Assembly (NCBI RefSeq): GCF_002162355.1
Contig: NZ_CP021434.1
Coordinates: forward strand, 4,084,001 to 4,148,000
DNA: 64,000 nucleotides
Direction of reading: 5' to 3'
DNA from: Tumebacillus avium
GTDB lineage: Bacteria; Bacillota; Bacilli; Tumebacillales; Tumebacillaceae
Shown here: positions 22,801 through 34,800 of the stretch, one piece after another
How positions within the stretch are numbered: position 1 is the stretch's first letter
Layout: the number at the start of each line of letters is the position of its first letter
Notes under the pieces: generated by a model
What the model was told of the DNA's origin: nothing
Seen by the model: only the letters and a program-made list of their open reading frames with translations
Database searches by the model: none
Made by a program: the position numbers and the translations under genes

Positions 22801-25800
22801 TCCGGCAGCGGTGTTGTTTTGCCTTTTGCAAAAGCGTCGTACAACGCAGTCAGCTCTTCAACAAACACGCCGACCGACCAGGCGTCAGACACGATGTGGT
22901 GCATCGTGACCATAGCGAGATGTTCGTCTGCGCTCAGTCGAACCAGCTGCGCCCGCACGAGCAGGTCGGAGGTAAGATCAAACGGCGCGGTCGCTTCTTC
23001 GCGCATCAGGCGGAGGGCTTCTGCCTCCCGCTCTGTTTCGCTCAAACGGCTGAGGTCGGTGACCGGCATCGCAAGCTCTGCGTGCGGTCGAATCACCTGC
23101 ACCCCTTCCCCGCTGCTTCCTCCTTGGAAGTTGGTGCGCAGGGCATCGTGGCGGTCGACGATCGCTTGGAACGCGCGTTGCAGGACCGCTTGGTCCAAGT
23201 TCCCGGTCAGGCGCACGGCCAGCGGGATGTTGTAGACGCTGTTGTGCGGATCGAGCTGATCGATGAACCACAGGCGCTGCTGTGCAAACGACAGCGGAAG
23301 CTCGCCGTGGCGCGGCGCTTTTTCAATCGGCAGTTCCTGCCAGCTGTGGGCAAGGCTGCTGTCGTCAAGGCCGGCTGCCAGCGCGGCGATCGTCGGACGT
23401 TCGAACAGCGTGCGCAGTTGCAGGTCGACGCCCAGTTCACTGCGCATCCGCGAGACAACTTGCGTGGCGAGCAGCGAATGGCCGCCGAGGGCAAAGAAGT
23501 TGTCGTGGATGCCGACTTGCTCCTGTTTCAGCAGGTCCTCCCAGATCTTCGCGATAATGATTTCCGTTTGCGTGACTGGCGCGGTGTAGGCGGTGGTGTC
23601 TGCCTGCGTTTTTTCCGGCTTTGGCAAAGCTTTGCGGTCGATCTTGCCGTTCGGAGTGAGCGGCAGAGCATCGAGGAAGACAAAGGCGGACGGCACCATC
23701 GCCGACAAGAGCCGGTTGTCCAGGAACAGGCGCAGTTCTTGTGCGGTGAGCTCCTGCCCCGGCTTGGTGACAACATAAGCGGCGAGGTAGGTCTCGTGCT
23801 GGTCATCTTTCCAATCCAGTACGGTACAGGTGTCGATTCCTTCGTGACGGGCCAGCGTCGAGGTGACATCGCTCAGCTGAATGCGCACGCCGCGAATTTT
23901 CACCTGGTCGTCGAGACGGCCGAGGATCTCCAGCGTCCCGTCAAGGCGGTAACGGCCACGGTCGCCCGTGTGGTACAGCAGGTCGTTTTCATCGCTGACG
24001 TGCGGATTTTGCACGAAGCGTTTGTTTTCTTCCGGCACGTTGATGTAGCCTTTGGTGCGGAACGGCGTGCGGATGACGATCTCGCCCGCTTCTCCGATGC
24101 CGCAGAGGCGGCCGTTTTCGGAGCGGATCAACGCTTGCGTCTGCGGCAAGGTCTGCCCGACAGGCTGAATGCCTGCTTGCGGCGCTTGCGGCACGACGTA
24201 GAAGCATTTGGCAAGCGTTGTTTCGGTCGGGCCGTACAGGTTGACGACTCCTCCGGCACCAGGGAACGCCGAACGCCATTTTTGTACAAAGACGTCGGTC
24301 AGCGGCTCCCCTGCCGAGAACAGCAGGCGCAGGGCTTGCAGCGAAATGCCTTGCGGGCGTTCGCTCAGCCAGGAAGAAGCCAAAGACGGCACGGTGTGCA
24401 GGATCGTGATCCCTTCCCGTTCCAGCCACGGCAGGATCGCGTCGGCGCTCAGATCGTCGATCGCATCGGGCAGACAGAGCGTCGCGCCGCTGGTCAGCGG
24501 CAGGAAGATGTCGCGGAGCACCACGTCGAACGACAGGTTGGTCAGTTGGGCGCTGCGGTCTTGCGGACTCACGCCAAACTGTTCACGCTGCCAGTTCAAG
24601 AAGTGGCTCAAGCCTTGATGCGTGCCAAGCACGCCTTTAGGCACCCCAGTCGTGCCGGATGTAAAGAAGATGTAGGCGGAGTCCGTTTGCGACAGTTGCG
24701 GCATGAAAGCTGCGGTGTCGCTGTTGGCATCGCCTTGCAGGCGGCCGGTGTTCGGATCGACGATCATCGCTTCCGGCATCACCGCCGCTGTGTCTTCGCT
24801 TACGAAGAGCACGCGTTGCGCGTTTGCTTCGCGAAGCATCAGCTCTTGGCGCGACGACGGCAGGTTGTGGTCGACGGCGAGCAGCACGCCGCCGCTCATG
24901 AACACGGCCAGCATCGAGGCGATGAAGCCGAAGCTTCTGTGCCCAATCACAGCGACCGTTTCTCCGCGTTCGATGCCGCTGGCCAACAGTTCACGGGCGA
25001 GTTCGACGGCACGCGTTTGCAGCTCGTCATACGTCCATTCGTTTTCGCGATGCTTCACAGCGACTTTTGCAGGCGTACGGATGGCCCACGCGGCGACTTG
25101 CTCCTGCACCAGCGCTTGCTCCGGAATCGGCAAAATTTTGGCCGGGTCTGGCAGCAGCGCTTGTGCAGCTTCTGTCCGCAGGGAGTACAGGGCAAGCGGC
25201 TGTGCGGCATCGTCTGCGATCTGGCGGAGCAGATGGTTGAACTGGCGCAGCATTTCCGCCATGCGTACATCGCTGAAGCGGTCTTTTTGGTAGACCATCT
25301 GCAGTTCGAGGCCGTCCGGGTTGTCGTGAATGTACAGGGTCATCAGGAACTTCGACTCCTGCTCGCCAACCGGCGCTGCGGAGATGGAAAGCCCCGGCAG
25401 TTCGGCGTCGATCTGCGGCAGATTCACGAAGTTGACCAGTACATCAAAGATCGGGTTGCGGTGCAGCGTGCGCTCCGGCTGGAGCTCCTCGACCAGCTTT
25501 TCGAACGGCAGATCCTGGTGCGCGTAGGCGTTCAGCGTCACTTCGCGCACATTGGCCACCAGTTCGGCGAAGGTCGGGTTGCCCGACAGGTCGGTGCGCA
25601 GCGCCAAGGTGTTCAGCATCAGGCCGATCAAGCGTTCCGTCTCCACGCCGCCGCGTCCGGCGATCGGCGTGCCGATGATGATGTCTTCCTGCCCGGACAG
25701 GCGTGCGAGCAGCAGTTTGAACGCGGCGAGCAGCGTCATAAACAGCGTAGCGCCGCTTTGACGGCTCAGCGTTTGCAAGGAGGCAGTCAAGTCACTGCCC

Positions 25801-28800
25801 AGGCTGAGCGTTTGCATGCCGCTCCCCTCTGCCCCGTTTGCCGCACCGTCCATCGGCAGTTCCAGTCGTGGCAAGGTGCCGCCAAGGTGGTTTTTCCAAT
25901 AGGACAGCTGGGCGTCGAGGACGTCGCCTTGCAGCCAGTTGCGCTGCCAGACCGCGTAGTCGGCGTACTGGACAGGCAGTGCGCTGAACGGAGATGGCTC
26001 CCCTTGCGCAAACGCCTCGTACAGCGCCGTGAACTCTTGGGCCAGCAGCCCGATCGACCAGCCGTCCGAGACGATGTGATGCATCGTCGTCAGCAGCAGA
26101 TGCTCGCGCTCGCTCATCTTGAGCACGGTGACGCGCAAGAGCAGATCTTGCGTCAAGTCGAACGGACGGCAGGTTTCCTCTTCGGTGATGCGCAGCGCTT
26201 CCGCTTCTGCATCCTCTTCCCCGCTCAAGTCGAGCACGTTGACTTGCAGCAGGCGTTCTTCGGCAACCACCTGCACCGGTACGCCGTCTTGCAGGCGGAA
26301 CGAGGTGCGCAGCGCTTCGTGGCGGTCGATGATCGCTTGGAACGCCGCTTGCAGCGCTTCGAGATTCAGTTCCCCTTGCAGGCGCAGTGCGCTTGGCATG
26401 TGGTAGGCGCGGTTGCCCGGTTCGAGCTGATCGATAAACCAGAGCCGCTCTTGGGCAAAGGACAGCGGGCTGTTCGTGCCGCGCTCCTGCGGCACCAGTG
26501 GCGGTGCCTGCAGGTGTTTGTCACCGAGGCGCTCTGCTTCGACAAGGCGCGCCAACGCTTCGATGTTTGGCGCTTCAAACAGCGTGCGCAGCGGCAGATC
26601 GACGCCAACCGCGCTGCGGATGCGGGAGATCACCTGCGTCGCCAGCAGCGAATGGCCGCCGAGTTCAAAGAAGTTGTCCTGAATGCCGACACGCTCGCGG
26701 CCAAGCACTTCACCCCATACGGAGCACAGCACTTCTTCCAGCGGCGTGCGCGGCGCGGTGTAAGACGCCGCTGCCAGCGCGGAGGAGTCGGGAGCCGGCA
26801 GTGCGCGGCGGTCAACCTTGCCGCTTGGCGTGAGCGGGAGATGATCCAGCGTCACGACAGCTTGCGGCACCATGTACTCAGGCAACTTGTCTTTCAAATA
26901 ACTTCTCAGTTCAGATGTGTTGAGTTCGGAACCTGTCGCCCCAGTCACGTAGGCGGCCAGACGCTTGTTCCCCGCTTCATCCGCAAAGGCGATCACCGCT
27001 GCGTCGCGAACGTCCGGGTGTTGGGTCAGCACAGCTTCGATCTCGCCAAGCTCGATGCGGAAACCGCGAATCTTGACCTGGTTGTCGAGACGGCCGAGGT
27101 ATTCGATCGTGCCGTCTGGCAGCCAGCGCACACCGTCGCCCGTTTTGTACAGGCGTTCTCCATCAGCAAACGGGTTTTGTAGGAAGCGCTCTGCGGTCAG
27201 GTCATCCCGGCCGAGGTAGCCTCGTGCCAGCACCGGTCCGCCGAGGTACAGTTCGCCTTGCACGCCGACCGGAACCGGCTGCATCGACGCATCGAGCACG
27301 TAGACCTTGGCATTGGCGACCGGACGTCCGATCGACGGCAGCAGCGGCCAGGATTCGGCCGCGCCGCTCAGCGTGTGCGAGGTGACCACGTGGCTTTCGG
27401 TCGGGCCGTATTGGTTGCTCAGCGTGCAGTTCGGCAACTCCGAGAAGAAACGGCGGATCGCTGTGGTGATCTGCAACTGCTCCCCTGCTGTGATCACCTC
27501 TTGCAGATCGCGCGGATACAGATTGCGCTCGGCGCAGATCTCCGCCAGATGTTGCAGGGCGATAAACGGCAGGAAGAGCCGTTCTACTTTTTCGGCGATC
27601 ATCACGTGCGGCAGTTCGAGCAGGTTTTGGCGCAGAGCTTCTTCGATCAGCACCAGCGTCCCGCCTGCAGAAAGCGTCGCAAAGATCTCTTGGAACGAAA
27701 CGTCGAAGTTCAGCGACGTGAACTGCAAGGTGCGGGCGTCCGCTTTGCGGGATTCGCCCTGCTGCCAGGCCAGCAGGTTCGCGACCGGGCGGTGCGGCAT
27801 CGCCACGCCTTTCGGGCGGCCTGTCGACCCGGAGGTGTACAAAATGTAGACCAGATCGTCGAGCGTGGCCTGGCTGACCGGATTCTCCCGGCTTTCTTCA
27901 AGCAGCGAAGAGTCGGTGTCAAGCTCGATCACCTGTACGCTTTCCGGCACTTCGGCCGCCATCACGCCCTGCTGGGTCAGCAGGATCGGGATGCGCGTTT
28001 CCTCCAAAATGAAGCCGAGGCGGTCTTTCGGATATGCGGGATCGAGCGGCACATAAGCGCTGCCTGCCTTGATGATCCCGAGCAGCCCGATGATCATCTC
28101 CAGCGAGCGCTCCATCGACAGTCCAACCGGCACATCCGGCCCCGCTCCGAGCTTCTGCAGGCGGTGCGCCACTTGGTTGGCACGCAGGTTCAGCTCGCGG
28201 TAGGTCAACTGCTGTCCGTTAAAAGTAACGGCAGCTGCGTCCGGCGTGCGATCCGCTTGCGATGTCACCAGTTCGTCGATGCGGGACAGAGGCAGGTCTT
28301 CCTTCGTATCGTTCCAGTCGAAGAGCAGCTGTTGACGCTCTTCCGCTCCCAGCCATTGCAGTTCGGCGATATGCTGGTTCGGCTGTGCGACTGCCGCTTC
28401 GAGCAAGGAGACAAAATGTCCGATCATGCGGTTGATCGTCGTGCGGTCGAACAGGTCGGTGCTGTATTCGAGCCAGCCGGACAGCGTGCCATCCGCTTGT
28501 TCGTGCACCAGCATGTTGAGGTCAAATTTGGCTGTCTGGCTGTCCACCTCAAGGTGCGACAGAGTTACGCCTGGAAGTTGTGCCTCTGCGTGCGTTGCGT
28601 TTTGCAGCACAAACATCGCTTGGAACAGCGGCGAACGGCTCATGTCGCGCTCCGGCTGCAAAGCCTCGACCAGTTTTTCAAACGGCGCGTCCTGATGCGC
28701 GTACGCTTCCAGCGCGGTCTGTTTGACGCGGTGAAGCAGTTCGGCGAACGTCGGCGCACCGCTCAGATCGGCGCGCATCGCCAGCGTGTTGACGAAGAAG

Positions 28801-31800
28801 CCGATCAGATGCTCCGTCTCTTGTCGCGTGCGTCCCGCAATCGGCGAGCCGACCGCAAAATCTTCTTGGCCGGTATAGCGGTGCAAGAGCGTGAAGTACG
28901 CGGCGAGCAAGGTCATGTACAGCGTGGTGCCGTGCTGCTGGCTCAGCGATTGCAGACGTTCGTGCAACGCTTGGGACAGCGCAAACGGCTCTGTCGCGCC
29001 CCGGTAGGTCTGCACCGCCGGGCGCGGACGGTCGGTTGGCAGCTGCAGTGCGGGCAGATCGCCCCCGAGCTGCTTTTTCCAGTACTCGATCTGCCCGTCC
29101 AGCACTTCGCCTTGCAGGCGGGATTGCTGCCAAGCCGCGAAATCGGCATAGTGAACGGTCAGCGGCGGCAGCATCGCGGCGGTGCCGGAGACGAACGCTG
29201 TGTACAGCGCGGTGAACTCCTGTGTAAACACGCCGAGCGACCAGCCGTCGGAGATGATGTGATGCATGTTGACGATCAGCACATGTTCGTCACTGCTCGT
29301 CTGCACCAGCCCGAAACGCACCAGCGGGCCTTGGGTGAGGTCGAACGGCGTGGTGGCTGCCGTTTCGATCAAGCTGGCCAGCTCCGTTTCGCGCTCCCCT
29401 TCCGGCAGATGACGCAGGTCGCGCTTGAACAGCGGCAAGTCGATTTTTTCAGAGATCAGCTGCACCGGCTGGCCGTCTTGTTCGGCAAACGTGGTGCGCA
29501 GCGACTCTTGATGGTCGAGGATCGCTGCCAGCGTCTGCTCCACCGCCGCTTGATCGAGGTCGCCTTGCAGGCGGACGGCAAGCGGCATGTTGTAGACAGC
29601 CGGGTTGGCGAGCAGGCGGTCGAGCACCCAGAGGCGCTGTTGCGAGAAGGACAGCGGCAGCGCTTTGCTTCTGTCTTGACGCGCGATCGCGCCGTGCGCG
29701 GCAGGTTCAGCCGCTGCGGCGTCGATCTTCAGCGCCAGTTCGGCGACCGTCGGAGCTTCGAACAAGGCACGCAGGTGCAGTTCGATGCCAAATTGTTCGT
29801 TGATGCGCGACAAGACCTGTGTGGCGAGCAGCGAATGGCCGCCCCGTTCAAAAAAGTTGTCGTGCACGCCAACTTGGTCAGCACCGAGCACGGTGGCCCA
29901 AATGTCGGCCAGTTGCTGTTCAACATCGTTGCGCGGCGCGGTGAAGACGGCCGATTCTTGGGTTGACCAGTCCGGCACTGGCAGCGCTTTGCGGTCCACT
30001 TTGCCGTTTGGCGTCAGCGGAAGCGCGTCGAGGATCACAAAGGCGGACGGAATCATATAGTCCGGCAAGCGCTCTTTGAGCAAGGCGCGCAGAGCTGCCG
30101 TCTCAATCGCAGAGGTATCTCCTGCAACATACGCGACGATGCGCTTGTCGCCCGGCACGTCTTCGCGCACGAGAACGACAGTTTCACGAATCGCAGCATG
30201 CTTGATCAAAACGGCTTCGATCTCGCCAAGCTCGATCCGGAAGCCGCGCACCTTCACCTGATGGTCGATGCGGCCGAGGTATTCGAGGCTCCCGTCAGGC
30301 AGCCAGCGCACAAGGTCGCCTGTCGCGTACATGCGTGCGCCCGCTTGTGTCGAGAAGGGGTCCGCGATAAATTTCTCGGCGGTCAGCTCTGGCTGCCCCA
30401 GATAACCGCGGGCCAGACCGTCGCCGGCCAGATACAGCTGACCGGGCACGCCCTGCGGCACGAGCAGCATGTTGGCGTCGAGGACGTAGGCTTGCGTGTT
30501 GGCCAGCGGGCGGCCGATCGTCGGCGCGGTCTCCGCTGTTTTGTCGACCAGGGCGTATGTCGAATAGGTCGTATCTTCCGACGGACCGTAGAGGTTATAG
30601 ACCTTCTGCACGGTGCCAAGCGCATACAGCTTCTGCGTGACATGCAGCGGAAGCGCTTCGCCCGCCAGGTTGACCGTGCGGACGCTTTGCGGAATTCCGT
30701 TTGTGCGCAGCAGTTCGGCGATCGCCGACGGGACGGTGTTGATCAGCGTCACTTCGTCTTTGGCGGAGAGTTGCGGCAGGTACAGCGCATTTTCCGCCAA
30801 GATCACGGTGCCGCCCGCAGACAGCGTGACGAACAGCTCATACACCGACAAGTCAAAGCAGATCGAAGTCGAGAACAGCACGCCGGACAGCTCTTCTGCC
30901 GAGTACACCTCTTGCGCCCAGTGAACCATCGTTGCCGCGCTGCGGTGCTCGATGGCCACCCCTTTCGGACGGCCGGTCGAACCGGACGTGTAGATGACGT
31001 AGGCGAGATTGTCCGCTTGCACGGCCGAAACCGGCTCGTCGGACAGCCCTTCCCCAGTCAGCGGCAGGCACAGCGGATCGGCTGTGCACGACGGCAATTC
31101 AGCCAGCAGGTGCTCTTCGGTGAGCAGCACCATCATCTGCGCATCTTCCATCGTGTACAGGACGCGCTCCTGCGGATAAGCCGGATCGAGCGGCACGTAC
31201 GCCCCGCCCGCTTTCAGCACGGCGAGCATGCCGATGATCATCTGCGCGGAACGCTCCATGTAAACGCCGACCAGCGTCTCCGGGCCCACGCCCATCTGCT
31301 GCAGGCGGTGTGCCACGGAGTTGGCCTGCTCGTTCAACTCGCGGTAGGTCAGGCGCGTCTCCCCTGCTGCCAGCGCGACGCTGTCAGGCGTCTTCGCCGC
31401 TTGCATCGCGAACAGCTGATGCAGGCAGAGGTCTTGCGGGTAATCTTTTGCCGTGTTGTTAAACCCGGTGAGCAGCAGTTCTTGCTCGGCGTCAGACAAC
31501 AGCGGCACTTCATGAATCGAGCGTGCCGGATCTTGCGCCAGCGCGGTCAGCAGCAAGGTGAAATGTCCGGCCATGCGCTCGACCGTCGCCGCGTCAAACA
31601 GATCGGTGTTGTATTCGAACGAGCCTTGCAGTCCTTCTTCCCGCTCGACAAAGGCCAGCGTCAGGTCAAATTTCGCCGTCGTGCTGCCCAGCTCCACCGG
31701 TTCTGCCTGCAGCCCGGGCAGATCGAGCTGCGACAACGGAGCATTTTGCAGGATGAACATCACTTGGAACAATGGAGAGCGGCTCAGGTCGCGTTGCGGC

Positions 31801-34800
31801 TGGATCACTTCGACCAGCTTTTCGAACGGCACGTCCTGATGGCCGTACGCTTGCAGGGCGGTCTCTTTGACCCGGCCGACCAGCTCGGCAAAGCTTGGCG
31901 CGCCCGACAGGTCGGTGCGCAGCGCCAGCGTGTTGACGAAAAAGCCGATCAGGTCTTCGATCCCTTCCTGGGTGCGCCCGGCGACCGGAGATCCGACCAC
32001 GATGTCCTCTTGGCCGCTATAGCGGGCAAGCATTGCGTTAAACGCAGCCAACAGCGTCATGAACAGCGTCGCGCCGTGTTCGCGGCTGAGCGTGTTCAGC
32101 TGTTGGGTCAGACCGGCAGGAAGTGTAAACGCATATTCGGCGCCGTTGTACGTCTGTACCGCCGGACGCGGGCGGTCGATCGGCAGCTGCAAGAGCGGAA
32201 GATCGCCTGCGAGCTGCTCTTTCCAGTACTGCAACTGGGTCTCCAGCACGCCGCTGTCCAGCCAGTCGCGCTGCCAGGCGGCATAGTCTGCATATTGCAC
32301 AGCCAGCGGCTGCAACTGAGCTTCCGCGCCGGTGGCATACGCTTCATACAGAGAAGTGAACTCGCGGACGAACACGCCCATCGACCAGCCGTCCGAGACG
32401 ATGTGGTGCATGTTGAGGAACAGCACGTGCTTCCCCTTGCCCAGCGTCACCAGCAGGAAGCGCACCAGCGGGCCGTTTTGGAGATCGAACGGGCGGTCCG
32501 CTGCTTCGCGAAGCAGGTTGTGTAGTGCGAGTTCGCGCTGTGCAGCGCGTTTCGCGGACAGGTCCGCTTTTTCCACGACGAGCGTCTGGGCATCGGCGAT
32601 CTGCTGCACCGGCTCGCCGTTCACTTTGGCAAACGTGGTGCGCAGTGCTTCATGACGGTCGAGGATCGTCTGCAAGCTCATTTCCAGCGCTTCAACATGC
32701 AGTGTGCCGTTCAAGCGCAACGCAAACGGGATCGAATACACGCTGGAGCCCGGCATCAGCTGATCGAGCACCCACAGGCGCTGCTGCGAATAGGACAACG
32801 GCAGGTTGCCGCGCTGCGTGCGCTTCGAGATCGCCGTCTGCGCCGCTTTTTCCTGCGTTTGGAGTCCGCGCGCCAGACGTTCCACCGTGCCTGCTTCGAA
32901 CAGGGCGCGCAGCGGCAGCGAGATGCCAAAGGCGCTGTTGATGCGGGAGATCGCCTGTGTGGCCAGCAGCGAATGTCCGCCGAGCTCAAAGAAGTTGTCG
33001 AGCACGCTGACTTGCTCCGTGCCCAGCACGTCTGCAAAAATCGCGGCGATCCCCTTCTCGTGTTCATTGCGCGGCGCGACGTACTCGCTCTGTGCCGCAT
33101 AGTCCGGCTTCGGCAGGCTGCGGCGGTCGACTTTGCCGTTTGCTGTCAAAGGCAAGGCAGACAGCGCGACGAATGCGGACGGCACCATGTAGCCCGGCAG
33201 CCGTTCGTTAAGATAAGCGCGCAACGCTTCTTCGTCAAAATCGGCCGTGTCGTGCGGCACCACATAAGCGGCGAGGCGTTTGTCGCCGGGGATGTCTTCC
33301 CTGGCAATGACAAGCGCTTCCTGTACGGTCACATGAGCGCCAAGCACCGCTTCGATCTCGCCCAGTTCCACGCGGAAGCCGCGGATCTTGACCTGGTTGT
33401 CGATGCGGCCCATGAATTCCAGCGTGCCGTTTGCCAGCCAGCGCACGAGGTCGCCCGTCCGGTACAGCCGCTCATCCGCTTGGAACGGATGCGGCACGAA
33501 TTTCTCGGCGGTCAGCTCCGGCTGGCCGAGATAGCCGATCGCCAAGCCGTCGCCGCCGATGAACAGTTCACCCGGAACACCGATCGGCGCAAGGCGCATC
33601 CCGGCATCCAGCACGTAAACGGTGGTGTTGGGGAGCGGGCGGCCGATCGGCACGCTGTCGCCGATGAGATCTCCGTGCGCCATGCGGTGCGTCGTGGCAA
33701 ACGTCGTGCTTTCCGTCGGACCGTACCCGTTGATCAAAATGGTGTCCGGCAGCTCGGCCAGCACTTTGCGCACATGACCCGGCTGCAGCGCGTCACCGCC
33801 GGCCAGCAGTTGGCGCACGCCAGCCAGATCCTGCAGGCGCTCGTCGACCATCTGGTGGAACAGACCGGCTGTCAGCCACAGGGTGGTGATGCCCGTCTCG
33901 CGCACGAAGCGGCCAAGCTCCTCCAGCGAAGGCAGATGAGCCGGGAAGATCACCAGCTTCGCCCCGTTGAGCAGCGGACCCCAGATTTCAAACGTGGCGG
34001 CGTCAAACGAGATCGAAGCGAACTGCAAGAACACTTCCCGCTCGTCAAACGCTGCGTAGTCCGTGTTTTTCACCAGGCGCAGCACCGCCTGATGCGGAAC
34101 GGACACACCTTTTGGCTTGCCGGTCGAACCGGACGTGTAATTTACATAAGCTATGTTATGTGTACTACCTTCTGTTTCCAGATTAGCAGCACTTTCCGCT
34201 GCGATCTCTGCGCGAGCTTCGTCAAGGCAGATCGTCTGCAGATCCTCAACCGGCAATTGCTGCAGCAGGCGGCTCTCCGTCAGCAGCACCTCAACTTGCG
34301 AATCGGCAAGCAGATGGCGCAGACGGTCTTCCGGATAGCTGGCATCAAACGGCACATATCCCGCGCCTGCTTTGAGAATCGCCAGCAGGCCGATCACCAG
34401 ATCGAACGAACGCTCCATGCAGAGACCCACCAGGCTTCCCGCTTGCACGCCTTGGCGCTGCAGGTAACGGGCCAGGCGGTTCGCCTGTTCGTTCAGCTCG
34501 CGATAGGTGAGCGTCTCCCCTGCAAATTCAACGGCGATGCGCTCCGGCGCCTTGCGAACTTGCTCGGCAAACTGCGACTGAATCGTACTGGTGCGCGGAT
34601 AGTCGCGTGCCGTGTCGTTCCAGGCGGCCAGTTGCTGCTGTTCCGCCGCAGTCAACAGCGGCAACTCGTCGATCAGCTCGTCAGGTGCTGCACAGATCGC
34701 TGTGACCAGCGTTTCCAAATGGCCGGCCATGCGCTCAATCGTCGCGCGGTCAAACAGGTCGGTGTTGTATTCAAACACGCCGCTCATCCCCGACTCCTCT

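Noticed and set aside
21786..27182. A 1798-codon open frame on the plus strand antisense to the first NRPS, plus several others of 300-900 codons (for example 27258-29966, 34995-37088, 7008-8735).
   Set aside because: They are mirror frames of a GC-rich coding strand: rich in Arg, Gln, His and Val, without domain motifs or ribosome binding sites, and they run opposite to recognisable NRPS domains.
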